64,000 bases of DNA from positions 372,001-436,000 of the forward strand of contig QEYB01000406.1 of the NCBI GenBank assembly GCA_017562135.1. The letters are read 5' to 3'. Position numbers and translations under genes: made by a program. Every line of letters begins with the position of its first letter. The first letter of the stretch is position 1. The notes beneath the pieces were generated by a model. The model was not told the origin of the DNA. It worked only from the letters and a program-made list of their open reading frames with translations, and did no database searches. Source of the DNA: Dipylidium caninum (taxonomy: Eukaryota; Platyhelminthes; Cestoda; Cyclophyllidea; Dipylidiidae). Below are positions 24,301 to 37,500 of the stretch, piece by piece.

Positions 24301-25774
24301 TTACAATGCCAGGATGTGTCAATTATTTCATCTCCGTCGAATTGAGGGAAAAATAGTTCGGGATGGGTGGCGTTGTCGGCGGAAGTCACTTCATTGCCTC
24401 GCCACTACGTCTCGTCCGGGGTCTCAGCCTCCTGAAGACCCAAAAGCCTCCCATCAATCTTCACATGGTCAGCGATAAAAGCCTGAGACTCCATGAAAGC
24501 AGAAAAGCTGTAGTGCTCCTTTCAGTGGAATCAAATGCGGGAAGTGCATCGTATTTTTATAGGTGTTGACTTGGAGGGAGGAGTTCGACGCGGATCACCG
24601 TAACTTCATCGGTATCATCACTGGACTGGAAAATAACTGTCGCTGAGCGGCATATCTTTGTCATTGTGGCTAAATCAAACACCACGGTCTGATGTATGCA
24701 TTCTTGTGTTTATTAATTAAGTGGCGAATTGAGCACATCCCATAGCCTGTATGGCCTAGTTGGTAGAGATTTTTTCAAAGACCAGCAAAGTGTACATTAT
24801 TTTGACGCCTTCGGGTTTTTTATTTACTTGCGTTTTACTAAGTTCTGGACTCTTGAATTCACCCATTCCATTTCGTTCCCATTTGGGAGGATCTGAGTCG
24901 ATTACTTCGATTCATCGCTAGATATCCTGCCTTCTCCTCCAGAGGACATCTTCACTTGTTCATCGTTAGCAAGGGAGACTACGCTAAAACAGTTTAATGA
25001 CTCCCGTGTAAAGAACCAATTGTCTGTTAGGATAAGTAATTCTCCGCATATGACTAAGGCGACAACTTTTCCACCGGTGGAGATGAAACCTGCTCGTAAG
25101 GAATTTGTGGTACCGGAATCGTTTACATAAAGGCGAAGTTGGCAGCAGGCCGATTAGTCATGATTGGATTTCAATAAATATGACTCCTCCACCCTACACC
25201 CATCCCTCCTCCCCCCCTACGGGGTGATGCGCGAGAAGCACCATAAATCACCGGTGCGATATCTTTCCTTAGCCAGACACCTTTTCCAGCCCCCTTGTAA
25301 ACAGTTTCCTCTAGCCAATCTGCACTTGCCTGGTTGACCCGGCATTACATTCTTCTTAGCGCCCAACTTTGTGGCTGTCTAACATCTGGAATTTGGCCAG
25401 ACACCCTCCACTTATTTTTCCTGGGAAGGGGGAGGGGGGGGACACAACATATGTGGCAGTCCGTGTCGGAACAAATTTGGGGCACACAATACTCGATTCT
25501 CCAGTCGGAGAAAGTCTTAAACCTCCACAACTTCCACAAGTTATGGCATCATCTCAAGTAGCTAAGCTCGGCCGTTTGTACTCAATTGTGCACATTTTCG
25601 GCAGACAGTGTACATATGGTAAAGAATAAATGAAGAACAGAAGAGCGCCTTTATGGGTGTCATTTGTCAAATAACCCCCGCTCGCCGCGATAACAATAAC
25701 CGTTGGCACATTAGCACGACAGGCGATGAATTAAAGTCAAAACATATCTGATCTCCGAGTGGCATTCGCGGCTG
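18383..25774. other. Non-coding stretch, minor simple repeats
   Basis: A short GT run lies at 19241-19252 within a G/T-rich patch, and a purine-rich G tract at about 22797-22826. No ORF shows a recognisable domain. A TRGC-type A-box-like sequence at 24750-24762 has no matching B box, so no tRNA is called. Confidence 0.5.
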
Positions 25775-25799
25775 CCCACCCCACCCCCACCCCACCCCC
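25775..25799. repeat. (CCCCA)n-like C-rich tract, potential G-quadruplex on the - strand
   Basis: CCCACCCCACCCCCACCCCACCCCC: five C runs separated by single A bases. The complementary strand has five G runs with one-base loops, a textbook G-quadruplex pattern. No gene is adjacent. Confidence 0.85.
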
Positions 25800-28700
25800 G
25801 CGACCACCTGGCGCAGCGTTTGACAAGCCTCTGAAACCGACCGTCAGTGTACACCGTCGGAAAAGTAAATCATCAGAAAAAGACCTCGGCTGGTTGAAGG
25901 ATATGGCGAGCAGGACTCCTGACGTTTGTCCAGAGAAAGTTCCGAATTCACGACTCAAAGTGAGTCATCATCGTGTTAACTGAATTGTATGAAACAAAGT
26001 TGTTGACAACTTCGAAAGGTGATTCTGAAAGTTCCTTCTCTACGCGCGTGTGTATGAGTACTCCACGAAATGGCGGTTGTACAATGAAACGAAGACTGTG
26101 ACAAACTTTGTCCAACCTTGGAGCACTTGGTCAGAAGGTAGAAAAAGAGATGTTTCGGTCAAAATTGCCCTCTACCATCCATGTGTACTGTTCTTCATCT
26201 GATTCTGCGCATTCCGTGTTTAAGATGGTGCGAGGACGGTGTTAATTCGACTCAAAAGTCTGCCCCAGGCACAGTCGCTGCTCGGTTAATTTCGAGGTTA
26301 CCATGGCGGCCAAGCGCAATGCAAAGTTTACTTATATGACGAGGCCCCAGTAGTCCGTACGTGATATGGGACTCCCTTAAGACATCTGAAAGGGCCACTT
26401 GCGGTGCAGTCCCACCAATGCCCTTCCACGACCCCGGCTCGCATCGAGGCTGTTGTTCTCGCAAGACCGCGGTCAGAGTAAGGAGAAAGGAGACACCCAC
26501 ATAGGCCTCTACACTTCCCGTCTAGACGCTCTCCTCCGAACCTCACGACTTTTCAGCAGGGCGTGGTCTATGTTACATTATATTGCGCTGCGGGGTACTA
26601 TGCGGCTCCACAAATACTCCAATGAAAAAGCGATTAAATGAACATATTTTGGATAGGCATCATAGGCATTTCTTTGTCAGTATCGCCCTGAATTCCCTAA
26701 ATGGGATGTTAATCAGAAGATTTCGACAAGAATATGGTAATTCAAAGTAAACGTTGAGTGACTACTTCAGTGTTGTGACACTCTTTTCCTCATTTGTCAT
26801 TAACTTATTCTGGGTGTAAGTCGGAAGGAGCGAGTGTTCAGAGGATTTTCTCATTCATCATTGATTATGTGGGTGCTAAAGAGCTCCGCATCCATCCCAA
26901 AGCATCCATCTTTTCAGCAACAACCCTTTCGGAAGCTTCGAACTGTAATCTACAGAACTTGACGAGAACAAAATGGGACCCTACCACCTAATCGCTGTCG
27001 TCCCAAGATGTGAGGCTATTTTGACACAGACTCGTCTCTCCTGCATGAGCGGACGAAGACTGGGGAGCGAGAATCGCGAGTTCCACTTGGGGAAGAGTCA
27101 CGCACCACATCGTGCTCGTTAAGGAGTCAGTGTATGGACGTCAATGAGATAGGATCTCGCATTTGAGGAAGCGGTGTGTCACGAATCCCTGGGACATCCA
27201 GAGGCTCTTGTGTTTACACCGATTGTACGAAAAGCACTTAGAGTCACGTAACCCGTCGAAATGACTGTTTACCAAAAAAGCGGGACGGCTTTCAATCTAT
27301 TGCCGAAAACCCCTCTGTAGATGTTATCGAGATCTTGGGTTTTCTAGAGGAAAAACATTTTTGCCTTTTATCCTTCAAAATCGGAAGTTGTAGACAGTAT
27401 TTTTGCCATTAATCCCTCCTAGCTAGATTGTACAAATTTGCACCACCTACATATGAGTGCGTGTTCACTGAGGAGAAAGGAGGTTTTATTTACAAAGATT
27501 ACTCCTGTCCCTCCCGCCTGCGGAATGCCCATTTGCCAGCAGAGGCGACTCCAATTGCAGCAAGCCTTTTTGTCAGTAGCCTCATTTAGGCAGCTACCAG
27601 CTCAATTCCAAACACGTTACTTCCGTAGATCGAGTCATTAATTAAAGCGGGGCTGAAGCCCCTTTGCCGAGGACTTTTGTAGGCTCCGATGCGAAGGAAA
27701 ACTGTATGCCTCGGCTGAGAATATCTTCCCTCCGGGGTAGGAGGCCAAGGGGTGGCGGTACATCTCCGTCTAAAGTGTAATGGTGAACTATCCCCTGTAA
27801 TTAGCAGATTCACGGTGTTGTTGACGCGGCTGGTGTCAAATCATTGTAGGTCTGCGCTAATTAGCTCCCTTTCTTGGCGTCCCCTCACCAGCGTTCCGCT
27901 GTAGAGGCAAACACTGGAAAAGGACCAGCAAAAGTAAGATCTCAAGTATCTTAAAGCGACAAGACGCCCTCGTAAAGAGTCTGCACGAGTCAGAAACGCT
28001 TGTCTGCAACATCTTCCCCATCAATGGAATGAATTCAACTCGAGCAACATCAACCCCCTCTGTCTCTACGAGATCCTTCCACTATTATCTTGTTTCGATT
28101 ACTATCTATGGAGGGTTTTTCTGTAGTGCATGCTTAAAGAGCCACTGCTTAAGCACAATCAGGCGTCAGTAGGAACGAACAATGTGGCGAAGAGCCACTG
28201 GCAATCTGAATTTCGTCAAACCCATTCCACCATACTGTCAGGATGGTCGTTCATCGAAGAGGTTGTCATGGGAGCTTCAGAATTTTATTCCTTACCAATG
28301 AGCCTTACTGTCAGTGAAGGTAATTCCGCTAGAAATTGGATTTAATTCCGAGAAGAATTTGGTAGAACCTCGGCCGTGTAATGAAAAGTGCGGGGACACT
28401 TGTATTCTCGGATGCTAAGAGGAAAGACTAATTTCCATAACCGTAGATCAATCATTAGTACGAGTTGGGAGACCCACCAAGGCAAATTAACTCATTCAAT
28501 CGTGCAAAATGGGGTGAGGGGTCGTTAATGTTTAGGAGGAGAGTTTTGGAGCGAGAAAATGCACTTTAGAGGCATTTCTTTTAGCGCCGAGGCCGTCCAC
28601 CTACGTAACTCAAATGGTAAGTCGTAGTCTTCGTTCAACACCCCATAAGAAGAATGTGCCAATGACGACATTAATTGCCATCTTTCCACGGAATAAATAA

Positions 28701-30593
28701 TCACTGTCCATATACTTGTCTGTTGTGATCTCCTTGTGAGATCAAACATCCCGTCGGCCATGAGTTTGAAAACGGCAGTTCTTTACCGACCATAAATATC
28801 AGTTCCTCGGAGAAAATTCGTCCACGCCACATCACGAAAAAGTCCGAGTCTCCCATTAGGTCGCAGATGATTTATGGGAGTGTCTGAAGTCACTATGCTC
28901 TTAACCCCGCCATTTCTCGCCCAGCCGGGCACTCACTTTCCCAAACAGAAAATTCCCATCAAGTGAAGAGTCTCCCTTTCATGCAGGCTCGCGTTCTGTA
29001 GTCACCGGCGGTGGAAGCAAGCTGACTGCTGAAGTGTGACGAATGGTGGGACTCGTAGGGACATCGAATTAAACAAGATGATCCAAGTTTGAAAGAACAC
29101 TAGAGCACTTCTTTTCATTTTTCTTATCCCTTTATTCTACAGTTTGTTTGTAATTCCCTCCACTTGGCGATCGGCACCATTTTGTAGTGAGGTTTGACAC
29201 TTCTCTCTTTAAAATGTCGTAGAAATTGGACTCCAAGATCACCGGAGTTTGCGCCTAACAACGATTCCAACATGGTTCATTTGAAAGTTTCGCTAATGAA
29301 CATGATGAGCTCTAGGAGAAGATCAAACCCGCACGGTTGTTGCAATGGAGGCACCTTCTCTCCCAGTCTAACTTCCTTACATCGTCGAAGGTGGGATATT
29401 AGCCGAGCACTCACAGTTTGCCTCAAAAGTGACGTCGACGCAAGGAACTGTTAGGGCTGCAGTAAATCCGCACAAGTGGTCGAGGAGGCTCACGAAGCAG
29501 ATAGGGTCGGTGCAGAGAGAGACGCTAAAATGCCGGAGGAATGGGGCACAACAGTGCTCACTGACAGGCTTAATTAGAGGCTACGCAAAAATCCTCTAGT
29601 GTTGCCTCAAAGACTTACGTCTGGCAGATCAACATCATTTAACGTAGAGAACTCCTCAATGAGTCTCGACGTCTCCAACGCTACCTCGAGTGTTGTGTCT
29701 AGGAGCACCCCCTCTTTGACACCCCGGCATGGACTATCCCAGTAGACTAAGTCTGGTCTTCGCGAATGGTTTAGTTTTTCTGCCGCCTCAACTCAGTGAC
29801 TACTTTCTCGCCTTCCCGAAACGCTCCACCAACTCAAAAGCGAGGTTCAAAAGATTCTAACGCTGACCTACACAGTCATGCTGCGATTCTCAAAGGCCAG
29901 GTAAAACTTAAGTAATTCGAGCCATTTCCAGGCCTCTCACTGCTTCGTGCTCAGATGTGCTATAAAACTGGTGACGAAAAGGTTCTTCAGCCGCCGTGTC
30001 GGGAACTCAACCTACTTCCCAACGCTGACTTAGTCCCACTCAGTCACGATCTGTCCTTTGAACTCCCCAAACAATTACTCTCAGCGGTCCTGTCCTGCTG
30101 GCGGCCGGTGAGAGTAACTCCGCTGTGGGATGAATCACTGGTGACATAAAGGGAGACAGCACCGCTCAGCAGAGAACCGGTCTGTTGTGGACTCTTTTAC
30201 TCACACTTGTGACTGTATTACACGCACAAAAAGGCGGCTTTAAAGTGGGTTGGGAGGAGATGGAGGGGAACTGGGTCGTCCATTGGAGGACTCACACGGT
30301 CGCTCCGCCTACCATGCCCCGTTAGCTAACTGTTGCTAATCGCCCGTAAATGCCAAGGTGTGGCTGGACTGTTTCGTTCTACAACAACTGGGCTACCCCA
30401 ATTCCCTTACTCAACCACGATTACGTCGCCTGCAATTCCTCCCCCGGGGGTTGAAATTGTTACTTTTGAGTAGAGCGACAAAGGTGTGTGGAAAATGCGT
30501 TACGAGTCAGCATGGTTACTCTCCCCCGCGGCAGCGCATGGGACAGAAAGTAGTTTTCAGGAGGGCGGTTTAGTGTGCTGGAAGTGTTCATGG
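25800..30593. other. Non-coding stretch, nothing recognised
   Basis: Chance-length ORFs on both strands only. No repeat or RNA gene was identified. Confidence 0.5.
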
Positions 30594-30656
30594 TGTGGGA
30601 GAGACGTTTGTAGCGTCTCTGAGAGCTTTCTTCGCGGAATTGCCGCGAATCCCACA
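30594..30656 (+). ncRNA. Possible structured element: flush three-way junction
   Basis: Three perfect helices fit together. The outer helix is TGTGGGA (30594-30600) with TCCCACA (30650-30656). Helix 1 is GAGACG (30601-30606) with CGTCTC (30614-30619) around a 7-nt loop. Helix 2 is TTCGCGG (30631-30637) with CCGCGAA (30643-30649) around AATTG. Both inner helices abut the outer one without unpaired bases, and 11 unpaired bases join them. It is not a tRNA (no anticodon arm) and lacks hammerhead core motifs. Either strand could carry the RNA. The fold is seen in the sequence, but transcription and function are unknown. Confidence 0.3.
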
Positions 30657-33600
30657 GGGTTTTGTAGGCTGTGGATGGGATAGCTATGTGGAGATTTCTA
30701 TTTTTATGTGAGAACCTATTAAAGTGAGGCCGTCGACCATCATTTCAGTTAGGGAATACACTGAATTTCGTTACTGTAGAGACCTCTAGAGGCAGAGTCT
30801 GGAAGGACAGGCTAAGATGTAGGTTATTTTTTTCAGGAAGAATTTTTTTATTTAGGTAGCTCTGATGAACGGACAACCCCCATTATGGGCCACTTTCGTC
30901 ACTCCAGACTGGAACTATTGTAATGTGCTGACCGATTCCAGTCGTCTGAAAGGTCATACTCTTGCCTCGCTTCTTAAATCATTCCCCTTAAAGTTAGTTT
31001 TGAAGACGGCGACATTCTAAATAACAAAAAAGAGTCTGTTATAAAAAATTCCTTCTTCTTCAGCATTCTCTCGAGTAAGTCCCAAGAATTGTATTACAGC
31101 GACAGATGTCAGTGTTGCTTCTCTCCCGCATCCACACAACGCTCCTTCTTCTAGTATGCCCCCTAAAATACAATTTAGTGAAGTTTAACCACTTGTGTAG
31201 TGCTGAGTACAACGTTCGAGGCTGGCCATTCATCATCTTCCCAGGGTCCTCACAACTCACCACAACACATTCAGCTTGTGTGTGTGTGCTTGCAAAAACG
31301 TCCACCTCTCCCATGGAGGAGCATTCACAATTGTGTATGCAGCGGAAAGTCAGTGGGAAAATTAACGGCTACTTTCTCTCAGCCCATCTTGCAGTGTTCC
31401 CAACACCACATGTGTACATGTTAATAGCCCAAAAAAGGAGACAGTGATGGATTTCATCGACACCTTGGAAACTGCTAACTGATCCGTCGGTCGTCTATGC
31501 TCATGCATAGCTCCGAGAGTCACTACTGTCAGTAAATGAGACTCCGGTCTTACGCCAAACAGAAGAGGTCAAATAGAAGGCGCTAATGTCAAGGATACTT
31601 CAAAGTAAGGTATTCTCTCCTGCAAGTAACCTCCAAGTATGGAGATGAAAGCACTGCCTTAAAAGGAGCCCCAATGTGCCTGCCGAAAGGATACTTGACA
31701 GACTGAGTTGTCTGTGCTCCCGTCTGTTAGAATTACACAATAACAGTCCAAAGAAGCCAATTTTTGTTTCGGGAAACATCACTTGTGGATTATTCTTCAG
31801 GGAAATGATTCAAAGGACAAAGACTAGCGTTCTCAACTCGCATTGTGGTTACCCCTCAATGCCATGACTTAGTTTCTCCACCCCCTTAGGGTCCTCAAAC
31901 AAATCGTCACCAGTTTACAATTGGGTATTAGCACATAATTCTTAAGCTTCTCATCTCCTGACCAACCAGATGCATCTTAAATAATTGTGGAGCTAACACT
32001 ATTAACTGAGGAAAACGGACAACTGCCGCGTTTGTTATGCGCCATGAAAAGTGAGTGAACTTTCCCTGCTAAATATGAGCCTTCTGCTGTCTGCAGTGTC
32101 GAACTTCCGCTTGTCAAGTGAAGCCTCGATATCGAAAGCATATCAAAAGTCAGCTTGTGTGTGCGTGTGTGTGGGTGGGTGTGCATGTTGGCTTGTGAGT
32201 CACTTGCGAGGGCTTAGGCTTTGGAAGATAGTTAGGAATTCGGTTTCCACCGGTGTCTCCCACCCTCTTTTTGCGATGCGAAGTTCATGTGTGAGGCAGC
32301 TGTTGCTGACTCCGAAGCGTGAATAAATTTTTCATGACGTTCGCTACCCCTCTTCTACGGCAGAAGTGACATGGTCTGGTGCTTTCGTGGCGTGTTCATT
32401 CCGGTTATTTGCTGCATTGAGGTGCTGAAGCTAATTTAGTGTCGTGCTTTGACGTGCTTTGTTGAAAGGTAATGAGCACATTTGTGGCGCCCTTTAGCCT
32501 TATTGCTGTTGGAAAAAATCGCCTTTTGCTACCTCCTCAAATTGGACGCTCATAGCCTCGCGACATAACAACTCGACACCCGTCCTGGTCTCACTCCCCT
32601 TGCCCTGTTTCATATCGGATGAAAGTGAGTACTCCTGGGCTGTAAAATGTTCGGCGGATGGTTCTTCGTGAGAAATGGAGGCACGATCAGATGCACTATA
32701 TGCAGTTATGTGTAACTATAGTGACCAGAGTCCCTGCCAGCAAATGTTTGATTAGTCCACTTTCCCCGCCAATGACTGTTAAGAGACGGTGATGTGGTTG
32801 CCATTTTTCATCTGTCGAAATATGTCTCCTCTTTCGGCGTTGGTGCAAACGACCCGAAATTCTCAAAAAATGCGTCTAAATGGAGAATTGCTTCTACCCC
32901 CTTCTCCTCACCCCCCTGTGTCGATTCTGGACCGGAGTGGTACAGTGAAACCTTGTCATGAAAAGGCCTTTTTTCGGTCCAGAAATTAATTTCAATGGTC
33001 ATAGCGGATTTTTAGCACATCCTCCTTAGGGCGATTTAGATTAGCCCATTTCAAAACCTATACTACTTTTATATGGAATGAGTACTATTCATAACCCCAA
33101 CATTTGGCGGCGTAAGCGAGCGCTTACAGGGCAATGGGGTACAATAACGAGCAATTCGGTTGCTGGCCAAACTTACCCACTCACAGTAACTTTTATGCCA
33201 AGGTATCTGTCCTTGATCTTTGGGGGAGAAATTGTTCGATACACTTCCACAAAAATACCGGGATTAAGTTTTCGATAAAAACCATTTAAAGTGAAGAAAA
33301 GTACTCCCTACCCGTGGGTGTTTTGGATCAAGGCACACTACAACACTTGGGAGTAGTAGTCGATTTTAGGAAGGTGGGAGATCATAATAAAGCAGCTGTT
33401 AGGTTGAAAAACAACTGAAGCTTTTCCAGGCTCCTGGTCGCTACTAATGTCCGATTCATCTAGGCTAAATTTCGACAAAAATGAACTTTGGCTAATCACC
33501 TCAACTTCCCTTTGTAAGTGAGGATCAGTTTTATTGGGACTTCAGCGTTCATTAAGTTACTCCCTGACGAGAATAGGACTGAGAGTTGACAGGACCAAGT

Positions 33601-34414
33601 GGCTGGGGTTACCGCCAAAGGAGGAAACTTCAAGAGGGGCCCAAACATCGTGTTGCTACTCTCCTGTCTTCCAGGTAGCCCTCTGCGTTAGGAAAGCGCT
33701 TAACAAGCTCACAGCCTAGGTTTCATTCCTGGAACATATGAATCACCGGGTGAAAAATTTTGCAGGAAAAAGTTCACATGTTTGAGAAAACCGAATTTTC
33801 ACCTCTGAGAGAAAGTGTCTCCATTTCAAATTAAACTGTGCTTGTTATATTCAGTTAAAAGATGATCAGCCCCCACTTCCGTCGCGTTATTTCCACTCCA
33901 GCAAAACAAGCACGACAACGACGCAGGAGTGAGTGGTGGGTAGTTTTTGCCTCGAATAAACCGGAAGGGTAGACAAACTTGAATGTTTTCTTAGTAGACT
34001 CCGTGTTTTTATTCTCTGTCATTATTTTTTTCCATTTTTGACGCACCCCTCCTTCTCCTCCCCATTCACGCACTCCAGACAGACAAATAGGCGTTTTCAG
34101 GATGTTACAATTGGGCTGCAGTTTTGGAGAAGTGCAACCAACCCACCTTATCCACATTTATTGTGTCGGGTATAGGCAACAATACGAGTTTTTTCGGGTC
34201 TCACTGTAGTTGCAAATTGCTGCTGTCGCTGATGCTGCATTTATTGTTGGAAAGAATTTCCGTTTTACCTGACAGTTTTTCACAAGCTTCGCAAGACTGG
34301 CCCCTTGTCCAGTACTTTTTAGTCATCACTTCGCTTGCCATCCCCTTTCGCCCTCCGGAATGGCGTTGTCGCTCGCATATGCCTAAGATTTGTACAATCT
34401 CGCGATGTACTCAC
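30657..34414. other. Non-coding stretch, nothing recognised
   Basis: Contains only short chance ORFs, GT-rich patches (about 31277-31288 and 32155-32184) and AT-rich patches. No gene is supported. Confidence 0.5.
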
Positions 34415-34521
34415 GTGCCCGGGGAGTATAGTCGTCCCGGACGGAGGAATGGATTACGCAGACAGGCGTGGAAGTCTGTCCGTCCAGACATCGTACGGGT
34501 GGGCGCGCCCGATAGTCGCAT
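34415..34521 (-). CDS. Weak candidate first exon of an unrecognised gene
   Basis: On the - strand an ATG (34521-34519) opens 35 codons plus two bases, beginning MRLSGAPTRTMSGRTDF and rich in Arg, Pro and Gly. It runs into a consensus donor GGCAC|GTGAGT (intron starting at 34414). The DNA here is the most CpG- and GC-rich part of its neighbourhood. The + strand is also open over the same bases and no partner exon has been found, so this could be chance. Confidence 0.14.
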
Positions 34522-37500
34522 TGTTGCCCCACTGGCTACTGCATGCTCGCTAGTTGTGGGCTCGTAGAAAGATTGTGGACGCACATAATTTATATCTGAG
34601 GACGAAAGGAGCGTTGATTAATGGAAGTCAAGAATCTGAGTGTCGAATTAAATTACAAAAAATCTCCCTACTTCCGCTGTGAATCTTACCGAATGTACGG
34701 ATCCTCTTCTCTGGCCGGGCATTGAATTGCCGTTGGAAGACTCGAGGACGGTAAAAAGTTGGTAAAATACTTAAAAAACGGGGGCATCTTCAACGGAGCA
34801 TCCAGTAGCGAATACCTGTGACTGGACAGATTGGAAGGCACTGTGGGGGAGTGTAGTCGAACTAAAGCAATCACTCCTCAAAACATCATATATTCTAAGT
34901 AAAAAAGACTAGATTTTTTCCGCCGATAGGCCGGAGAGGCACAGAGGAGGAAGACTGTAGAATATTCGTGTGTAGGCAAACTTAAAAGTATAAGATTTAT
35001 TTCCAGTAAGTAGCTGGATCTGTAGTGACTCCCGGTAATCTTGTCGTGAGCATGTTAAGTTAATGTCTCTTTCCCGGAATGCAATTGACATTTCCCCGAG
35101 TGCCTGACGGTCCACAGTGAACCCATAACACATGGAAAGGATACAACTTCGAGCTGTCAAGTCCCCGCACTTTATTGTCCAACTTTACTTTATGCATACG
35201 ATCTACAGACCCTAGTCTAGAGCCTTCTAGACTTGGGCATGGACCGGTCTTATCCATATTCCACCTTCTGCAGGTTAATAGCACCCTTTACTCAAATCGT
35301 CACGACTGATTGTCCTTTTACTAAGGCTTTCGCTACAATGCCACAACGCAGTAGCGGAAGGACTGGCTTGTCGCTGACACTGGGTCCTCCTCCGGTTCTC
35401 CTCGACGCTCCAGCACTCTGTGATCTCTGTGTCCTCTGCGGAACAACATGCCCAGTTCACACTTTTAACCGTGAAAGCACCACCTCCCCCTGATTTATCG
35501 CCTCGCAATGTGAGTTGGTGATGTAGTACGGTAGTAGACAAAGGCAGCCGCGTGCCATTATTTACACTTGGTCGCGGTAGAAACACCAGGCCCCGCTACT
35601 ATATGCCTCACCTTTCACGTTCTTGCATGCCGTTGCGAGACTTTCGGACACAGCGTCTGTGCAGTCAGAACTCACCTGTAGCCGGGCCCGGCAAGGAGCT
35701 GCACAGCTCACTGTTAGAGGGAAGTACGAACTCCTCTTCAGGAAACTTTGCTAGTCTCCACATTTTCCTGCAATGCGAAAGATAAGAAAAAAGCTTTGTC
35801 TGAATGAAAAAAAGCTTTTTCCAGCCATCTCACTCACGACACTGTATTGGAGGCATGCCTGAAATCTCATGTCTCCCTTACTCTGTTATTTGAAACGCCG
35901 CCCCGATAGCTCGGCCTTGGTCGTTTCTAATATGGGCATTTAATGTAATTTTTACCACAACAGGCCGTCTTGTAACCAGACTGCAGTTGGGTGCTGTGGT
36001 TGTCGTGTCAGTGAGTGTCAGTAAAGTGTGCGACGGGAACTCATTCCGATTTGCCCAACGCGAACTTGAAGTGATGAGTTTCGGCCGCAGTTGGGGTGAT
36101 TAATAAATGACACCCGCTACAAATGAAAGTCCCTGTGGTGTGTGGTGTGCCCTCGTCCATACTCAAGTACGCGGCCGCATTGAACGTCTTCACTGGCTAG
36201 TTTGCCGAAAGCCAGGTCTTGGCGTTGTCCTAATTGAGCTTTCACCGGTGCAAATTGTCGAGGTATGGCGGGTTACTCGACAAACGCTTTACCTGACCAA
36301 CTTTCGTTTTATTCGGGTCTGAAGGCACCTGAAGGCGGATAATAATTAGAAAATGTGTTTCACAGTCCGTGGTAGGTGATCAAACCAGCCTGTCTGAAGT
36401 AAACCTGGTACTATGCTAACTGACTAAGCTGCTTTTTCGTAACGTATAGCACGTACGTAATGAGAGGTAGAAAAGACGCTCACTCCTCCGCACACTTTCG
36501 TTTGGACCGGCCTCAAAGTAAATTGCCTCCTTAGGAGGCCAGACATCTGTCATACTGTTCCGAAACTTAAATAAAGTTGTTTTAGTGAAACCCCAGGGTC
36601 CATCTTCGGCCTGACACTCAGTTGACTTTGGGACCGGAGCACAGTGTGAGCGACTCGGACAAGTTCTGCAATAAATTCTCACCTCGGTGTCTCGTGACCG
36701 TGCATTCCGAAGACTCACATAAATGATTTATTATGCATCCTTCGTCAGAAAGTACTTTCCTCTCTGCACACTTAAATGAGGACTGCGTAGCAGTCAAGTC
36801 GACAATACCGCTTGTTGAATGGACAGAAATTGAGAGGTAAAATTAAATCGAGTGCAAAAACAGCACAGTGTTGACAGTTAACCTCTCCCAATCGATTTAA
36901 GACAACTCTAGCAATGACCGTTCAGGAAAGACCACTTTAGTCCTCAACATGCACTTCCCGATTCCACTCTGAACGCTTGGAGAACATGGGGTTTGAAGGA
37001 CTGTAGTTCAATGTTAACCTCTCTTTATCTCAAATTCAAAATAGTCAGTCACTGAGGGGTTTGAAGCAGTCGGGGTAGTCTTTACTCCACCTCCTGGCAG
37101 GAGAAATGGCAGCTTTGACGAGCATTTGTCCGACACAACGTCAAAGTTGGAAGAAAGTTGGCATCCTCTCTTGACCACACGCAAGTTGACCTTGTCTCTT
37201 GAGGGCTTCATGACAGCTTTCAAACAATGCGTTGAAGGGAGCATGGCCAACTTCTTTTCTGCACTTAATTAAATAGTTCGTCCATTCGTTGATAACGTAA
37301 ATTGGTTGAAGAAATGGCCTGACATTTATATCCACCACTCCTCGCTCAGACGAAGTCCAGAGGATGTATGCGAAGCAAGGCGATCGGCATAGGTATGATC
37401 ACTGCGCCTAACATATTAAGGCGAAATCATTAGGACAAAAGATCGCAACAACACTTTGAAGCAACACACTAATGAGATATCACCGCCCTACCCGCGCAGG

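Noticed and set aside
24748..24800. tRNA-like A box (TGGCCTAGTTGG)
   Set aside because: No B box (GGTTCGANNCC) and no acceptor or anticodon stems downstream.
30594..30656. Hammerhead ribozyme or tRNA explanation of the three-way junction
   Set aside because: The CTGATGA and GAAA core motifs of hammerheads are missing, and there is no anticodon arm.
34124..34567. 147-codon + strand ORF
   Set aside because: It begins with TTG, no ATG gives a long frame, and the antisense frame over part of it is open too.
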